Positions 35,167 to 44,175 of a DNA stretch of 64,000 nt are shown piece after piece. The notes under the pieces are model-generated. The model made no database searches. It had not been told where the DNA came from and saw nothing but the letters and a program-made list of their open reading frames with translations. This stretch comes from Mediterraneibacter agrestimuris (lineage in GTDB: Bacteria; Bacillota; Clostridia; Lachnospirales; Lachnospiraceae), in the NCBI RefSeq assembly GCF_943193195.1, contig NZ_CALPDG010000007.1:55186-119185 (forward strand), written 5' to 3'. Positions within the stretch are counted from its first letter, which is position 1; each line of letters starts with the position of its first letter. The position numbers and the translations under genes are program-made.

Positions 35167-35787
35167 ATGAAAGTATTAATGTTAAACGGCAGTGCGAGAC
35201 TGAATGGAAATACATACACTGCTCTTGAAGAAATCGGAAAGCAGCTGGAGAAGGAAGGAATTGAATATGAGATATTTCAATTAGGCGCAGATCCGATCAG
35301 AGACTGTATCGGCTGCGGACAATGCTCTGAGCAAGGATGTGTATTTACTGATGACAAAGTCAATGAATTTATTGCAAAGGCAAAGGAAGCAGATGGAATG
35401 GTATTTGGAACCCCGGTGTATTATGCACATCCAAGCGGACGGATCCAGTCCTTCTTAGACCGTGTATTTTACAGCAGCAGCAAGGCGTTTGCTTTTAAGC
35501 CGGGGGCAGCGGTTGCGGTGGCAAGACGCGGCGGGACAACAGCATCTTTTGATGTGCTGAATAAATATTTCGGAATTTCACAGATGCCGGTTGCCGGATC
35601 AACTTATTGGAATATTATTCATGGGGCGAGAAAGGGTGAAGCGTGTGAGGATGCGGAAGGTCTGCAGACGATGCGGAATCTGGCAAGAAATATGGCATGG
35701 ATGATGAAGTGTTTTGAGGCTGGCAGACAAAGTGGCGTTGCACTGCCAGATACCAAGCGCACAAGCCGGACTAATTTTATAAGATAA
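35167..35787 (+). CDS. NADPH-dependent FMN reductase-type flavoprotein
   Basis: 206 residues. The FMN phosphate loop is LNGSARLNGNTYTAL at the N-terminus; FGTPVYYAHPSGRIQSFLDR is the second FMN contact. A DCIGCGQCSEQGC cluster at residues about 46-58 is the place where iron-sulfur flavoproteins of this family bind a cluster, though the spacing here is compact. The predicted role is cytoplasmic electron transfer or reduction of quinones or flavins. It has its own promoter and stands alone. Confidence 0.82.
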   Translation: MKVLMLNGSARLNGNTYTALEEIGKQLEKEGIEYEIFQLGADPIRDCIGCGQCSEQGCVFTDDKVNEFIAKAKEADGMVFGTPVYYAHPSGRIQSFLDRVFYSSSKAFAFKPGAAVAVARRGGTTASFDVLNKYFGISQMPVAGSTYWNIIHGARKGEACEDAEGLQTMRNLARNMAWMMKCFEAGRQSGVALPDTKRTSRTNFIR

Positions 35788-35800
35788 TGTAATGATGCCA

Positions 35801-35899
35801 GGGTCAAAAGGCCTAAACCCACATGAACTTGCTCATAAGTGGGTGAAAGACCTTGGAACCCGCCCCGATATGAGCATCATAGTTGGGGGCTTTTGACCC
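35801..35899. repeat. Structured intergenic element with 10-bp inverted ends
   Basis: GGGTCAAAAG (35801-35810) and CTTTTGACCC (35890-35899) are perfect inverted ends 79 bases apart. Inside, CCCACAT and its near-complement around AAGTGGG form a second stem. The internal sequence is not coding. It may be a small mobile palindrome (MITE-like), a structured RNA or an elaborate terminator of the flavoprotein gene; the T run expected of a terminator is missing. Confidence 0.6.
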
Positions 35900-35930
35900 C
35901 AACTCATGTAATAACAGTTTTTCAAAACTC

Positions 35931-35959
35931 TTGCTAGCAAAGCAGAATTGTTTTATAAT
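35931..35959 (+). promoter_or_regulatory. Promoter of the asparagine-synthase-like gene
   Basis: TTGCTA (35931-35936), a 17-base gap and TATAAT (35954-35959). The -35 box lies in the perfect palindrome TTGCTAGCAA (35931-35940), a possible operator. Confidence 0.65.
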
Positions 35960-36039
35960 GACGAAAGAGTCTTTTGTGATTATTATAACAAAAAGAAAGG
36001 AACTAAAGAAAGCATTTATTAACAGAAGAGGATAAACAG

Positions 36040-37578
36040 ATGATAAAAATTCAGGAATACAGAGGGCACATCCGTAACTGGGAGGCACTTTGTGAGCGGC
36101 TTGGAGTTGCATTGGATCTGCCAAGAGAAGAACGCGAAGAAGCGATTCTGATCAGGGCATATGAGACATGGGACCGTGAGATGGCGGATCATATGCATGG
36201 TATGTTTGCGTTTGCGCTGTGGGATGAGGATGAGAAGAAGTTGTTCTGTCTGAGAGACCAGTTTGGAACAAAACCGTTTTATTATTATGAAACAGAGGAT
36301 GGAGATCTGCTGTACGGCACAACGATTCGTCAGATTATAGAGCAGCCTGGCTTTGTAAAGCAACTCAATGAAGAAATGCTTCAGATTTATTTGAGTCTGA
36401 CTTATGGAGCGGGAGAGAATACATTTTTCCGTGGACTGAAAAAGCTTCTGCCGGGTCGATATCTGGTGTGGCAGAATGGAAAACTGGAGATTGTACGTTA
36501 CTGGAAGCCTGAGTTTCACCCGGATGAAAGTCGGTCTTTGGAAGAATGGGCAGAAGAAATCCATACGACCGTGCAGGAGATTATGCCGGAAGTAAAAGCA
36601 GAGGATGAGTATGCAGAGTCGTTTTTGTCAGGCGGTGTGGATTCTTCCTATGTACTGGCAATGTCTGACGTGGAGATGACAGATTCCTGTGGTTATGATG
36701 AAGAACGCTTCGATGAGTCCGGTATGGCAAAGGAAACCGCAGATTTGCTCGGGAGAGGCAACAGAAGATGCCGGATCACACCGGAAGAATATTTTGAAAT
36801 TGTGCCGTGGGTGATGTATAATATGGAACAGCCGCTTGGAGATGCTTCTGCGATCGCATTTGCTCTTGGATGTAAGGAAACTGCGAAGCATACGAAGATC
36901 TGCTATTCCGGCGAAGGGTCTGACGAGTTCTTCGGTGGCTATAATATGTACCGCAATGCAGAGCGTTATGGAGAGAATTTAAAGACATTCTATGTAGGCA
37001 ATACGAATATTATGAAGGAAGATGAGAAAAAGAGGATTCTGCGGCATTATGATCCCGATGTACTTCCGATTGAGATTGCCGCTCCGATTTATGAGGAGAC
37101 GGAAGGTTTAGACCCGTTGACAAAGATGTCGGATGTGGATATTCAGATCTGGCTGGAGGGAGACATTTATCTGAATGTGGATAAGATGAGTTATGCGGCT
37201 GGTTTGGAAGTTCGTATGCCGCTGACTGACCGCAGAATCTTTGACATTGCATCCAGAATGCCGTCGAAGCATAAAGTAACAGAAGAGCAGAATAAGATTG
37301 CGCTTCGTACTGCTGCAGCAAAGGTGCTTCCGGAGGAGATTGCTTTCCGTAAAAAGCTGGGATTTATTGTGCCGATTCGTATCTGGATGGCGGATGAACG
37401 TTACAATCAGGACGTGCAGGCGAAATTCCGCAGTGATTATGCAGCGAAGTTTTTTAAGCAGGAGGAGATTCAGGCAATCTTCAATGAGTATGTGGGAGGC
37501 AACTCCGACAACTGGAGAAAAGTGTGGACAATCTACACATTCCTTGTATGGTATGAAGAATATTTTATAAAACGATAG
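36040..37578 (+). CDS. Asparagine-synthase-like protein lacking the glutaminase Cys
   Basis: 512 residues. The C-terminal amidotransferase/ATP-pyrophosphatase part is complete: SFLSGGVDSSYV (P-loop), CYSGEGSDEFFGGYNMY, EVRMPLTDRR and FRKKLGF. The N-terminal glutaminase part begins late, at MIKIQEYRGHIRNWEALCER, and then GMFAFALWDEDEK and DQFGTKPFYYYE. The usual MCGF start, whose Cys2 attacks glutamine, is absent, and no such codons occur just upstream in this frame. It has its own promoter and ribosome site (AGAAGAGG), so the short form looks deliberate. It may use ammonia or act on a different acceptor. It is about 50-100 residues shorter at the N-terminus than standard AsnB. Confidence 0.82.
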   Translation: MIKIQEYRGHIRNWEALCERLGVALDLPREEREEAILIRAYETWDREMADHMHGMFAFALWDEDEKKLFCLRDQFGTKPFYYYETEDGDLLYGTTIRQIIEQPGFVKQLNEEMLQIYLSLTYGAGENTFFRGLKKLLPGRYLVWQNGKLEIVRYWKPEFHPDESRSLEEWAEEIHTTVQEIMPEVKAEDEYAESFLSGGVDSSYVLAMSDVEMTDSCGYDEERFDESGMAKETADLLGRGNRRCRITPEEYFEIVPWVMYNMEQPLGDASAIAFALGCKETAKHTKICYSGEGSDEFFGGYNMYRNAERYGENLKTFYVGNTNIMKEDEKKRILRHYDPDVLPIEIAAPIYEETEGLDPLTKMSDVDIQIWLEGDIYLNVDKMSYAAGLEVRMPLTDRRIFDIASRMPSKHKVTEEQNKIALRTAAAKVLPEEIAFRKKLGFIVPIRIWMADERYNQDVQAKFRSDYAAKFFKQEEIQAIFNEYVGGNSDNWRKVWTIYTFLVWYEEYFIKR

Positions 37579-37596
37579 ACAGGATTGTGGGAGTTA

Positions 37597-37626
37597 CCGC
37601 ACGGAACAATCCGTGCAGTGTTTTTA
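37597..37626 (+). terminator. Hairpin after the asparagine-synthase-like gene
   Basis: GCACGG (37599-37604), a six-base loop and CCGTGC (37611-37616), followed by AGTGTTTTTAA. Confidence 0.65.
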
Positions 37627-37655
37627 ACTAAGACAATAAAAGGAGGACAAGCAGC

Positions 37656-38012
37656 ATGACAAAGGACGTGTTGGATTTTGTAGTTGAGAAAACGCATGAA
37701 CTGATGGGGGCGCCGACTTGCAGCCAGGAAGCAAGGGATGCTGCTCAAAGCTGGCTTGATGCTGTCGGAACAGCAGATGAGGCAGAAGAGACAAAGAAGT
37801 ACATCACAGAGCTGGAAGAAGATATTGTAACGGTTGATGCTCTGATTGCGCTTGCGGAGTCTGAGATGGGCGCAAAGATTTTCGGGGCAGACCATGCGAA
37901 AGTTGTGGCAGCCCATGGAAAAGAGATTAAAGATGCAGGCGCAGTCTACTGTGACTGTCCGGCATGCGCGGCTGTAGAAGCAATTCTGGAAAAGAAAGCA
38001 GAAATGCAGTAG
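37656..38012 (+). CDS. Small conserved clostridial protein of unknown function
   Basis: 118 residues, largely helical and acidic, starting MTKDVLDFVVEKTHELMGAP. It ends with a paired-Cys motif, YCDCPACAAVEAILEKK, plus one Cys near residue 22. Homologues in gut clostridia are sometimes labelled Hsp90-like, but no ATPase or chaperone fold is visible at this size. It lies 92 bases ahead of the flavodiiron protein, a pairing I recall from relatives, so a redox or oxygen-stress role is plausible. Strong AGGAGG before the ATG. Confidence 0.65.
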   Translation: MTKDVLDFVVEKTHELMGAPTCSQEARDAAQSWLDAVGTADEAEETKKYITELEEDIVTVDALIALAESEMGAKIFGADHAKVVAAHGKEIKDAGAVYCDCPACAAVEAILEKKAEMQ

Positions 38013-38103
38013 TAACTGTTACATGCTGTAAGCACTTTGCATAATAGAATACACTGGAAGATTTTATAGGATAGCAAATAGGAAAAGAAAGAAGGTAATA
38101 ATC

Positions 38104-39897
38104 ATGCAGATTACAAACGACATTATTTATGTAGGAGTGAACGACCATGACGTTGACTTGTTTGAGGGGCAGTACATTGTGCCAAATGGTATGGCATATA
38201 ATTCTTATGTAATAAAAGATGAAAAGACGGCAGTTGTGGACACCGTGGATGCGAAATTTACACATGAGTGGCTGGACAATGTCGGACAGGCATTAAATGG
38301 AACAAAGCCGGATTATCTGATCGTGCAGCACATGGAGCCGGATCATTCTGCGAATATCGAGAATTTTATGAAGGTGTATCCAGATACCAAAATTGTGGCA
38401 AATGTGAAAACATTTACTATGATGCAGAACTTCTTCCGCAAGATGGAGCTGGAAGGCAGAAAAGTAGAAGTGAAAAATGGAGAGACATTGTCACTTGGTA
38501 AACACGAACTGACTTTTGTATTTGCACCGATGGTACACTGGCCGGAAGTTATGGTAACTTATGACAGTACAGACAAGGTGCTCTTTTCGGCAGATGGATT
38601 TGGCAAGTTTGGTGCTTTGGATGTAGAAGAGGACTGGGACTGTGAGGCACGCCGCTACTATATTGGAATTGTGGGCAAGTACGGAGCACAGGTCCAGAAC
38701 CTTCTGAAAGCGGCGTCAGGACTCGATATCCAGATTATCTGCCCGCTTCACGGACCGGTACTTACTGAGAATCTGGGACATTATCTTGAAAAATATAATA
38801 TCTGGTCTTCGTATTCTGTAGAGAGTGAGGGCGTGATGATCGCTTATACATCTGTTTATGGTAATACAAAGAAGGCAGTTGAAATTCTGGCAGACAAGCT
38901 GAAAGCAAAGGGATGCCCGAAGGTAGTTGTATGTGATCTCGCGCGTGAGGATATGGCTGAGGCTGTAGAAGACGCATTCCGCTATGGGAAACTGGTACTG
39001 GCTACAACAACTTACAATGCAGATATTTTCCCGTTTATGAAGACATTTATTGATCATCTGACAGAACGCGGTTATCAGAAACGTACGATCGGGCTGATCG
39101 AGAACGGTTCCTGGGCGCCGATGGCAATCCGTACAATGAAGGGAATGTTTGAAAAGAGTAAGGGAATTACATGGCTTAACAATGAAGTGAAGATTCTCTC
39201 TTCTGTCAGTGAGGAAAACATGGAGCAGATGGAAGGCATGGCAGAAGAGCTGTGTAAAGAATATGTAGCACAGTCCGGTGAGACTGCGAATAAGAGTGAT
39301 ATGACTGCCCTGTTTAAGATTGGATATGGCCTGTATGTGGTGACTTCCAATGATGGTACAAGAGACAACGGACTGATTGTCAATACTGTCACCCAACTGA
39401 CAGATACTCCGAACCGTGTGGCTGTTAATATTAATAAGGCAAATTATTCTCACCATGTTATTAAACAGACCGGTGTGCTGAATGTAAACTGTTTGTCTGT
39501 AGAAGCGCCGTTTAGTGTGTTTGAGAGATTTGGTTTCCAGAGCGGACGTCAGGTGGACAAGTTTGCAGGTAAGGAAGTACTTCGTTCCGATAATGGTCTT
39601 GTATTCCTTCCGAAATATATCAATGCATTTATGTCTTTGAAGGTTGAGCAGTATGTGGATCTGGATACACACGGTATGTTCATCTGTACCGTGACAGAGG
39701 CACGTGTAATGAGCGACAAGGAGACCATGACTTATACTTACTATCAGAACAATGTAAAACCGAAACCGCAGACAGAAGGCAAAAAAGGATTTGTCTGCAA
39801 GGTGTGCGGATATATCTATGAAGGGGAGACACTTCCAGATGATTATATCTGTCCGCTGTGTAAACATGGAGTTGCTGATTTTGAGCCGATAGGATAA
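38104..39897 (+). CDS. Multidomain flavodiiron protein (diiron-FMN-flavin reductase-rubredoxin)
   Basis: 597 residues in four parts. Residues 1-~245 are a metallo-beta-lactamase-like diiron domain with HMEPDHSANIE and later His ligands (MVHWPEVM, CPLHGP). Residues ~250-395 are a flavodoxin (IAYTSVYGNTKKAVEI). Residues ~405-535 are a flavin-reductase-like split barrel (GLYVVTSNDGTRDNGLIVNT). Residues ~550-597 are a rubredoxin (CKVCGYIYEGE and CPLCKHG). Such proteins reduce O2 or NO to harmless products; the fused modules could carry electrons from NAD(P)H within one chain. It is a cytoplasmic oxygen defence of an anaerobe. Confidence 0.92.
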   Translation: MQITNDIIYVGVNDHDVDLFEGQYIVPNGMAYNSYVIKDEKTAVVDTVDAKFTHEWLDNVGQALNGTKPDYLIVQHMEPDHSANIENFMKVYPDTKIVANVKTFTMMQNFFRKMELEGRKVEVKNGETLSLGKHELTFVFAPMVHWPEVMVTYDSTDKVLFSADGFGKFGALDVEEDWDCEARRYYIGIVGKYGAQVQNLLKAASGLDIQIICPLHGPVLTENLGHYLEKYNIWSSYSVESEGVMIAYTSVYGNTKKAVEILADKLKAKGCPKVVVCDLAREDMAEAVEDAFRYGKLVLATTTYNADIFPFMKTFIDHLTERGYQKRTIGLIENGSWAPMAIRTMKGMFEKSKGITWLNNEVKILSSVSEENMEQMEGMAEELCKEYVAQSGETANKSDMTALFKIGYGLYVVTSNDGTRDNGLIVNTVTQLTDTPNRVAVNINKANYSHHVIKQTGVLNVNCLSVEAPFSVFERFGFQSGRQVDKFAGKEVLRSDNGLVFLPKYINAFMSLKVEQYVDLDTHGMFICTVTEARVMSDKETMTYTYYQNNVKPKPQTEGKKGFVCKVCGYIYEGETLPDDYICPLCKHGVADFEPIG

Positions 39898-39927
39898 AAC
39901 AGTTCAGCCTTTCGGCTGCAGTGTTAC
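39898..39927. repeat. Short palindromic element, AACAGTTCAGCC type
   Basis: AACAGTTCAGCC, TTTC, then GGCTGCAGTGTTAC immediately follow the flavodiiron gene stop. It is an imperfect member of the GTAACAGTTCAGCC family better preserved at 49097-49233. It may double as a weak terminator. Confidence 0.6.
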
Positions 39928-39968
39928 AAGTAGTGTTACAAGTAATTCAATAAAATTTTAGAAACCTC

Positions 39969-39997
39969 TTGACAAAATTAAAAATACACGGTATTAT
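39969..39997 (+). promoter_or_regulatory. Promoter of the liv operon
   Basis: TTGACA (39969-39974), a 17-base gap and TATTAT (39992-39997), 60 bases ahead of the binding-protein start. Confidence 0.75.
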
Positions 39998-40056
39998 TTC
40001 AAAAAAGCAAAATACAGAGTGCACTCTGTTATTTAAAGTCTGGAGGGAATGATATT

Positions 40057-41253
40057 ATGAAACAGTGGAAAAAAGTGATGTCAGCGGCTATGGTTACCGC
40101 AATGACAGTAGGTATGCTTGCAGGATGTGGCGGCAATGATAAGAATGAAGGAAGCTCTGGAAGTTCTGGAAACTCTGAGAGCGGCGAAGCGGTATTCAAG
40201 ATCGGTTCAATCGGACCGGTGACCGGAGGAGCAGCTATTTACGGCGAAGCCGTTAAGAATGGCGCAGAACTGGCAGTGAAGGAAATCAACGAAGCAGGCG
40301 GGATCAACGGTGTTCAGATTGAATTAAATTTTCAGGATGATGAGAACGATCCGGAGAAGGCAGTTAACGCTTATAATACATTGAAAGACTGGGGAATGCA
40401 GGCACTGCTTGGAACTGTTACTTCTGCACCGTGTGTTGCAGTTGGTTCTGAAGCGATGAATGACAATATGTTTCTTCTGACTCCGTCAGGAACAGCAGTA
40501 GAGTGTGTACAGGGCGAAAATGCGTTCCGTGTATGCTTTTCAGATCCGATGCAGGGTGTTGAGTCTGCAAAGTATATCAGCGATAACAAGCTGGCATCAA
40601 AGGTAGCAGTTATTTATGACAGCTCCGATGTATATTCAACAGGTATTTATAATTCATTTGCAGCAGAAGCAAAAAATACTGGTATTGAAATTGTGGCGGC
40701 AGAAGCATTTACAGCAGAGAGCAAGACAGACTTCTCTGTACAGCTTCAGAAGGCAAAGGATGCGGGAGCAGAACTGGTATTCCTGCCATTCTACTATTCA
40801 GAAGCGGCTTTGGTACTTCAGCAGGCAGCAGGTATGAACTATGCACCGATCTTCTTTGGATGCGATGGAATGGACGGAATTCTTGGTGTTGAAGGATTTA
40901 AAGCAGAGAATGCACAGGATCTGATGTTCTTAAGCCCGTTTACACCGACCTCTGATGACGAAACAATTGTAAAGTTTGTTACAGATTTTGAGGCAGCTTA
41001 TAGCGGAACACCGAATCAGTTTGCAGCAGATGCTTACGATGGAATATATGCAATTAAGGCAGCTATGGAGAAAGCAGAAGTAACACCGGACATGAGTGCT
41101 TCTGACATTTGTGAGGCAATGAAGACTGCTATGACAGAAATTACAATTGACGGTGTAACAGCAAAGGGACTGACATGGGAAGCAAGCGGCGAGCCGAGTA
41201 AGGAACCTATGGTTGTTAAGATTGCTGACGGAGATTATGCAGTAGTAGAGTAG
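40057..41253 (+). CDS. livJ: Branched-chain amino-acid ABC transporter binding lipoprotein
   Basis: 398 residues. A lipoprotein signal ends in GMLAGCGGND, followed by a Ser/Gly-rich linker. The type I periplasmic-binding fold starts at FKIGSIGPVTGGAAIYGEAV. ELNFQDDENDPEKAV and AVIYDSSDVYSTGI are standard LivJ-family strands. It captures leucine, isoleucine or valine (or a similar amino acid) outside the cell. It is the first gene of livJHMGF. A terminator right after it should lower expression of the membrane genes relative to the binding protein. Confidence 0.9.
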   Translation: MKQWKKVMSAAMVTAMTVGMLAGCGGNDKNEGSSGSSGNSESGEAVFKIGSIGPVTGGAAIYGEAVKNGAELAVKEINEAGGINGVQIELNFQDDENDPEKAVNAYNTLKDWGMQALLGTVTSAPCVAVGSEAMNDNMFLLTPSGTAVECVQGENAFRVCFSDPMQGVESAKYISDNKLASKVAVIYDSSDVYSTGIYNSFAAEAKNTGIEIVAAEAFTAESKTDFSVQLQKAKDAGAELVFLPFYYSEAALVLQQAAGMNYAPIFFGCDGMDGILGVEGFKAENAQDLMFLSPFTPTSDDETIVKFVTDFEAAYSGTPNQFAADAYDGIYAIKAAMEKAEVTPDMSASDICEAMKTAMTEITIDGVTAKGLTWEASGEPSKEPMVVKIADGDYAVVE

Positions 41254-41301
41254 ATAAAAATCTAATACAAGAAATCCTGAAGGCAGCTTCAAGATAAAAA
41301 T

Positions 41302-41335
41302 AAGAAGGTTATCTTTCGGGGTAACCTTCTTTTAT
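41302..41335 (+). terminator. Terminator or attenuator between livJ and livH
   Basis: GAAGGTTA (41304-41311), a ten-base loop, TAACCTTC (41322-41329), then TTTT. It sits inside the liv cluster and probably lets only part of the transcription continue. Confidence 0.8.
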
Positions 41336-41441
41336 CACATAAAAATTCTTTTGACTTTAGTGTGAAAAAATGTCACAATAGGAGAAGATAATTGTTCTGT
41401 ATTATGAACAGTTATAATAAATGAGAGACAGGTGGGTGGAT

Positions 41442-42326
41442 ATGAGCTTTATATCTTATTTAATCAACGGTATCAGCCTTGGAAGCGTGTATGCAATTAT
41501 TGCCCTGGGCTATACAATGGTATATGGTATCGCTAAGATGTTGAACTTTGCGCATGGTGATGTCATCATGATCGGTGCGTATGTGGCGCTGACCTCCATG
41601 ACCGGAATGGGACTTCCGCCGGCAGCGGCGGTTCTGGCAGCGGTTGTATTTTGTACCGCGCTCGGAATGCTGATCGAGCGTGTAGCATACAAACCTCTGA
41701 GAAATGCGGCTTCACCGCTGGCAGTTCTGATCACTGCAATCGGCGTAAGCTATCTTCTGCAGAATACGGCACTTCTGTTTTTTGGCGCAAACACAAAGAC
41801 ATTTGCATCGGTCGTACCGATTCCGCCGCTGACACTTGCCGGCGGAGAACTGACAATCTCAGGAGAGACGATTATGACGATTGCCGCATGTATTATTATT
41901 ATGATCGGACTGACATTGTTTGTTAAGAAAACAAAAGCAGGACAGGCTATGCTGGCTGTTTCCGAGGATAAGGGTGCGGCTCAGTTAATGGGGATCAATG
42001 TAAATGGAACGATTGCCCTGACATTTGCGATCGGATCTGCGCTGGCAGCGATCGCAGGAGTACTTTTATGTTCGGCATATCCGACACTGACTCCGTATAC
42101 AGGCGCAATGCCGGGTATCAAGGCATTCGTTGCGGCAGTGTTCGGCGGTATCGGTTCGATTCCGGGTGCGATGGTGGGCGGCATCTTGCTTGGCATCATA
42201 GAGATTTTCGGAAAAGCATACATATCTTCTCAGATGGCAGATGCGATTGTATTCGGTGTTCTGATCGTGGTACTGCTTGTCAGACCTGCCGGAATTTTTG
42301 GTAAGAATATTCAGGAGAAAGTGTAG
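41442..42326 (+). CDS. livH: Branched-chain amino-acid ABC permease LivH
   Basis: 294 residues from ATG 41442 behind AGGTGGGTGG; the ATG at 41421 encodes a hydrophilic extension that is not conserved. About eight membrane helices. ISLGSVYAIIALGYTMVYGI and MLNFAHGDVIMIGAYVAL are the LivH opening. FAIGSALAAIAGVLL with GIKAFVAAVFGGIGSIPGA is the ATPase-contact region. It pairs with LivM. Confidence 0.92.
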   Translation: MSFISYLINGISLGSVYAIIALGYTMVYGIAKMLNFAHGDVIMIGAYVALTSMTGMGLPPAAAVLAAVVFCTALGMLIERVAYKPLRNAASPLAVLITAIGVSYLLQNTALLFFGANTKTFASVVPIPPLTLAGGELTISGETIMTIAACIIIMIGLTLFVKKTKAGQAMLAVSEDKGAAQLMGINVNGTIALTFAIGSALAAIAGVLLCSAYPTLTPYTGAMPGIKAFVAAVFGGIGSIPGAMVGGILLGIIEIFGKAYISSQMADAIVFGVLIVVLLVRPAGIFGKNIQEKV

Positions 42327-43400
42327 GTGGGGATGATGAAAATGAAAGCTATGAACAAAACAACAAAAACCAATTTCATTACCTATCTTCTGGTAATCGT
42401 GATATATATCGTGGTGCAGACGCTTGTGATGTCAGGAAGTATGTCAAGTCTGATGCAGGGACTTCTTGTACCTCTTTGTGCTTATGTGATTCTGGCAGTT
42501 TCGCTGAATCTCACAGTGGGTATTCTTGGAGAGCTGAGTCTGGGACATGCGGGATTTATGTGTGTGGGAGCATTTTCCAGTGCATTTTTTTCAAAATGTA
42601 TGGTAGATGTGATTCCGAGCGCGGGGCTCAGGTTCTTCTTTGCATTGCTGATCGGTGCAGTGACGGCGGGGGTCTTCGGTATTCTGATCGGAATTCCGGT
42701 TCTCCGTCTGAAAGGTGATTACCTTGCGATCGTCACACTGGCTTTTGGTGAGATCATTAAAAATATCGTAAATATCATGTTTATCGGAAAGGATGCAAAT
42801 GGATTTCATTTCTCCACAAAGGATGCGGTTTCTCTTGGCATGGAACCTGATGGAGTGATTATTGTCAATGGCCCGCAGGGAATTACGGGGACTCCGAAAG
42901 ATTCAACATTTACAATCGGAGTGATTTTGATACTGATTACGCTTTTTATTGTGCTGAATTTGATTCATTCCAGAAGCGGACGTGCAATTATGGCAATCCG
43001 CGACAACCGGATTGCGGCAGAATCTGTGGGAATCAATGTAACAAAGTATAAAATGATGGCATTTTCTGTATCAGCAGCGCTGGCTGGTGTGGCAGGTGTC
43101 ATTTATGCGCATAATCTGGCGACATTGACGGCGCAGCCGAAGAATTTCGGTTATAATATGTCTATTATGATACTGGTATTCGTTGTATTAGGCGGAATCG
43201 GAAATATCCGTGGTTCTATCATTGCGGCAATTGTGCTGACACTGCTGCCGGAATTGCTGCGCGGATTAAGCGATTACCGGATGTTGATCTATGCAATTGT
43301 GCTGATTGTTATGATGCTTTATAACTGGAGCCCGAAAGCAATTCAGTGGAGAAAGAAATATTTATATTTCTTAAAGTTTAAAGTGGAAGAGGAGGTTTAA
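42327..43400 (+). CDS. livM: Branched-chain amino-acid ABC permease LivM
   Basis: 357 residues, about nine to ten membrane helices. LAVSLNLTVGILGELSLGHAGF is the LivM signature, and RLKGDYLAIVTLAFGEII and FVVLGGIGNIRGSIIAA are conserved. GTG 42327 abuts the livH stop with AGGAG upstream; ATG 42333 and 42336 in the same frame are alternatives. It completes the membrane channel. Confidence 0.92.
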   Translation: MGMMKMKAMNKTTKTNFITYLLVIVIYIVVQTLVMSGSMSSLMQGLLVPLCAYVILAVSLNLTVGILGELSLGHAGFMCVGAFSSAFFSKCMVDVIPSAGLRFFFALLIGAVTAGVFGILIGIPVLRLKGDYLAIVTLAFGEIIKNIVNIMFIGKDANGFHFSTKDAVSLGMEPDGVIIVNGPQGITGTPKDSTFTIGVILILITLFIVLNLIHSRSGRAIMAIRDNRIAAESVGINVTKYKMMAFSVSAALAGVAGVIYAHNLATLTAQPKNFGYNMSIMILVFVVLGGIGNIRGSIIAAIVLTLLPELLRGLSDYRMLIYAIVLIVMMLYNWSPKAIQWRKKYLYFLKFKVEEEV

Positions 43401-43402
43401 GA

Positions 43403-44164
43403 GTGATGGCATTATTAGAAGTAACGAATCTGGGAATTTCCTTCGGCGGACTTCGTGCTGTCAACGAGTTCCACTTAAATATTGAAAAAGGCTGTATGTA
43501 TGGTCTGATCGGACCAAACGGCGCAGGTAAAACGACCGTGTTCAATCTTTTGACCGGTGTGTATAAGCCGGATACCGGGATCATTAAGCTGGACGGTGAC
43601 AATATAGTCGGCAAGAGCACCATTGAGATTAACAAAGCGGGAGTTGCCAGAACATTTCAGAATATCCGTCTGTTTAAGGAACTGACAGTGCTGGATAATG
43701 TAAAAGCAGGACTTCATAATCATTATAAATATTCTACAATTGAAGGAATCCTGCGTCTTCCAAATTATCGAAGAATGGAAAAAGCAATGGATGAAAAAGC
43801 AATGGAGCTTTTGAAGGTCTTTGATCTGGACGGGGAGGCTCAGACGCTGGCATCCAATCTTCCTTACGGAAAGCAGAGAAAGCTTGAGATCACACGGGCG
43901 CTGGCGACAGAACCTAAGCTTTTGCTTTTGGATGAGCCTGCGGCAGGTATGAATCCGAACGAAACAAAGGAACTGATGGAAACAATCCGTTTTGTACGTG
44001 ATACATTTGATATGACAATTCTTTTGATTGAACATGATATGAAACTGGTATCTGGTATCTGCGAGAATCTGACTGTGCTGAATTTTGGACAGGTACTGGC
44101 AGAGGGGAAAACCAGCGATGTGCTGAACAATCCGGAAGTAGTCAAGGCATATTTGGGTGAATAG
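43403..44164 (+). CDS. livG: Branched-chain amino-acid ABC ATPase LivG
   Basis: 253 residues. Walker A GPNGAGKTTVFNLLTG, a GVARTFQNIRLF Q-loop, the LPYGKQRKLEI signature (in place of LSGGQ, as usual for LivG), Walker B LLLLDEPAAGMNP and the H-loop IEHDMKLV. GGAGG lies 7 bases before GTG 43403, with ATG 43406 next. It energises uptake together with LivF. Confidence 0.93.
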   Translation: MMALLEVTNLGISFGGLRAVNEFHLNIEKGCMYGLIGPNGAGKTTVFNLLTGVYKPDTGIIKLDGDNIVGKSTIEINKAGVARTFQNIRLFKELTVLDNVKAGLHNHYKYSTIEGILRLPNYRRMEKAMDEKAMELLKVFDLDGEAQTLASNLPYGKQRKLEITRALATEPKLLLLDEPAAGMNPNETKELMETIRFVRDTFDMTILLIEHDMKLVSGICENLTVLNFGQVLAEGKTSDVLNNPEVVKAYLGE

Positions 44165-44175
44165 GGGGTGACGTC

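Noticed and set aside
37656..38012. Naming the small Cys-tailed protein an Hsp90 chaperone
   Set aside because: 118 residues without the GHKL ATP-binding motifs cannot be Hsp90; the label seems to be propagated annotation.
38716..39867. Long open frame (383 codons) on the minus strand under the flavodiiron gene
   Set aside because: The plus-strand frame has four recognisable domains; the minus-strand product has no motif and no ribosome site.
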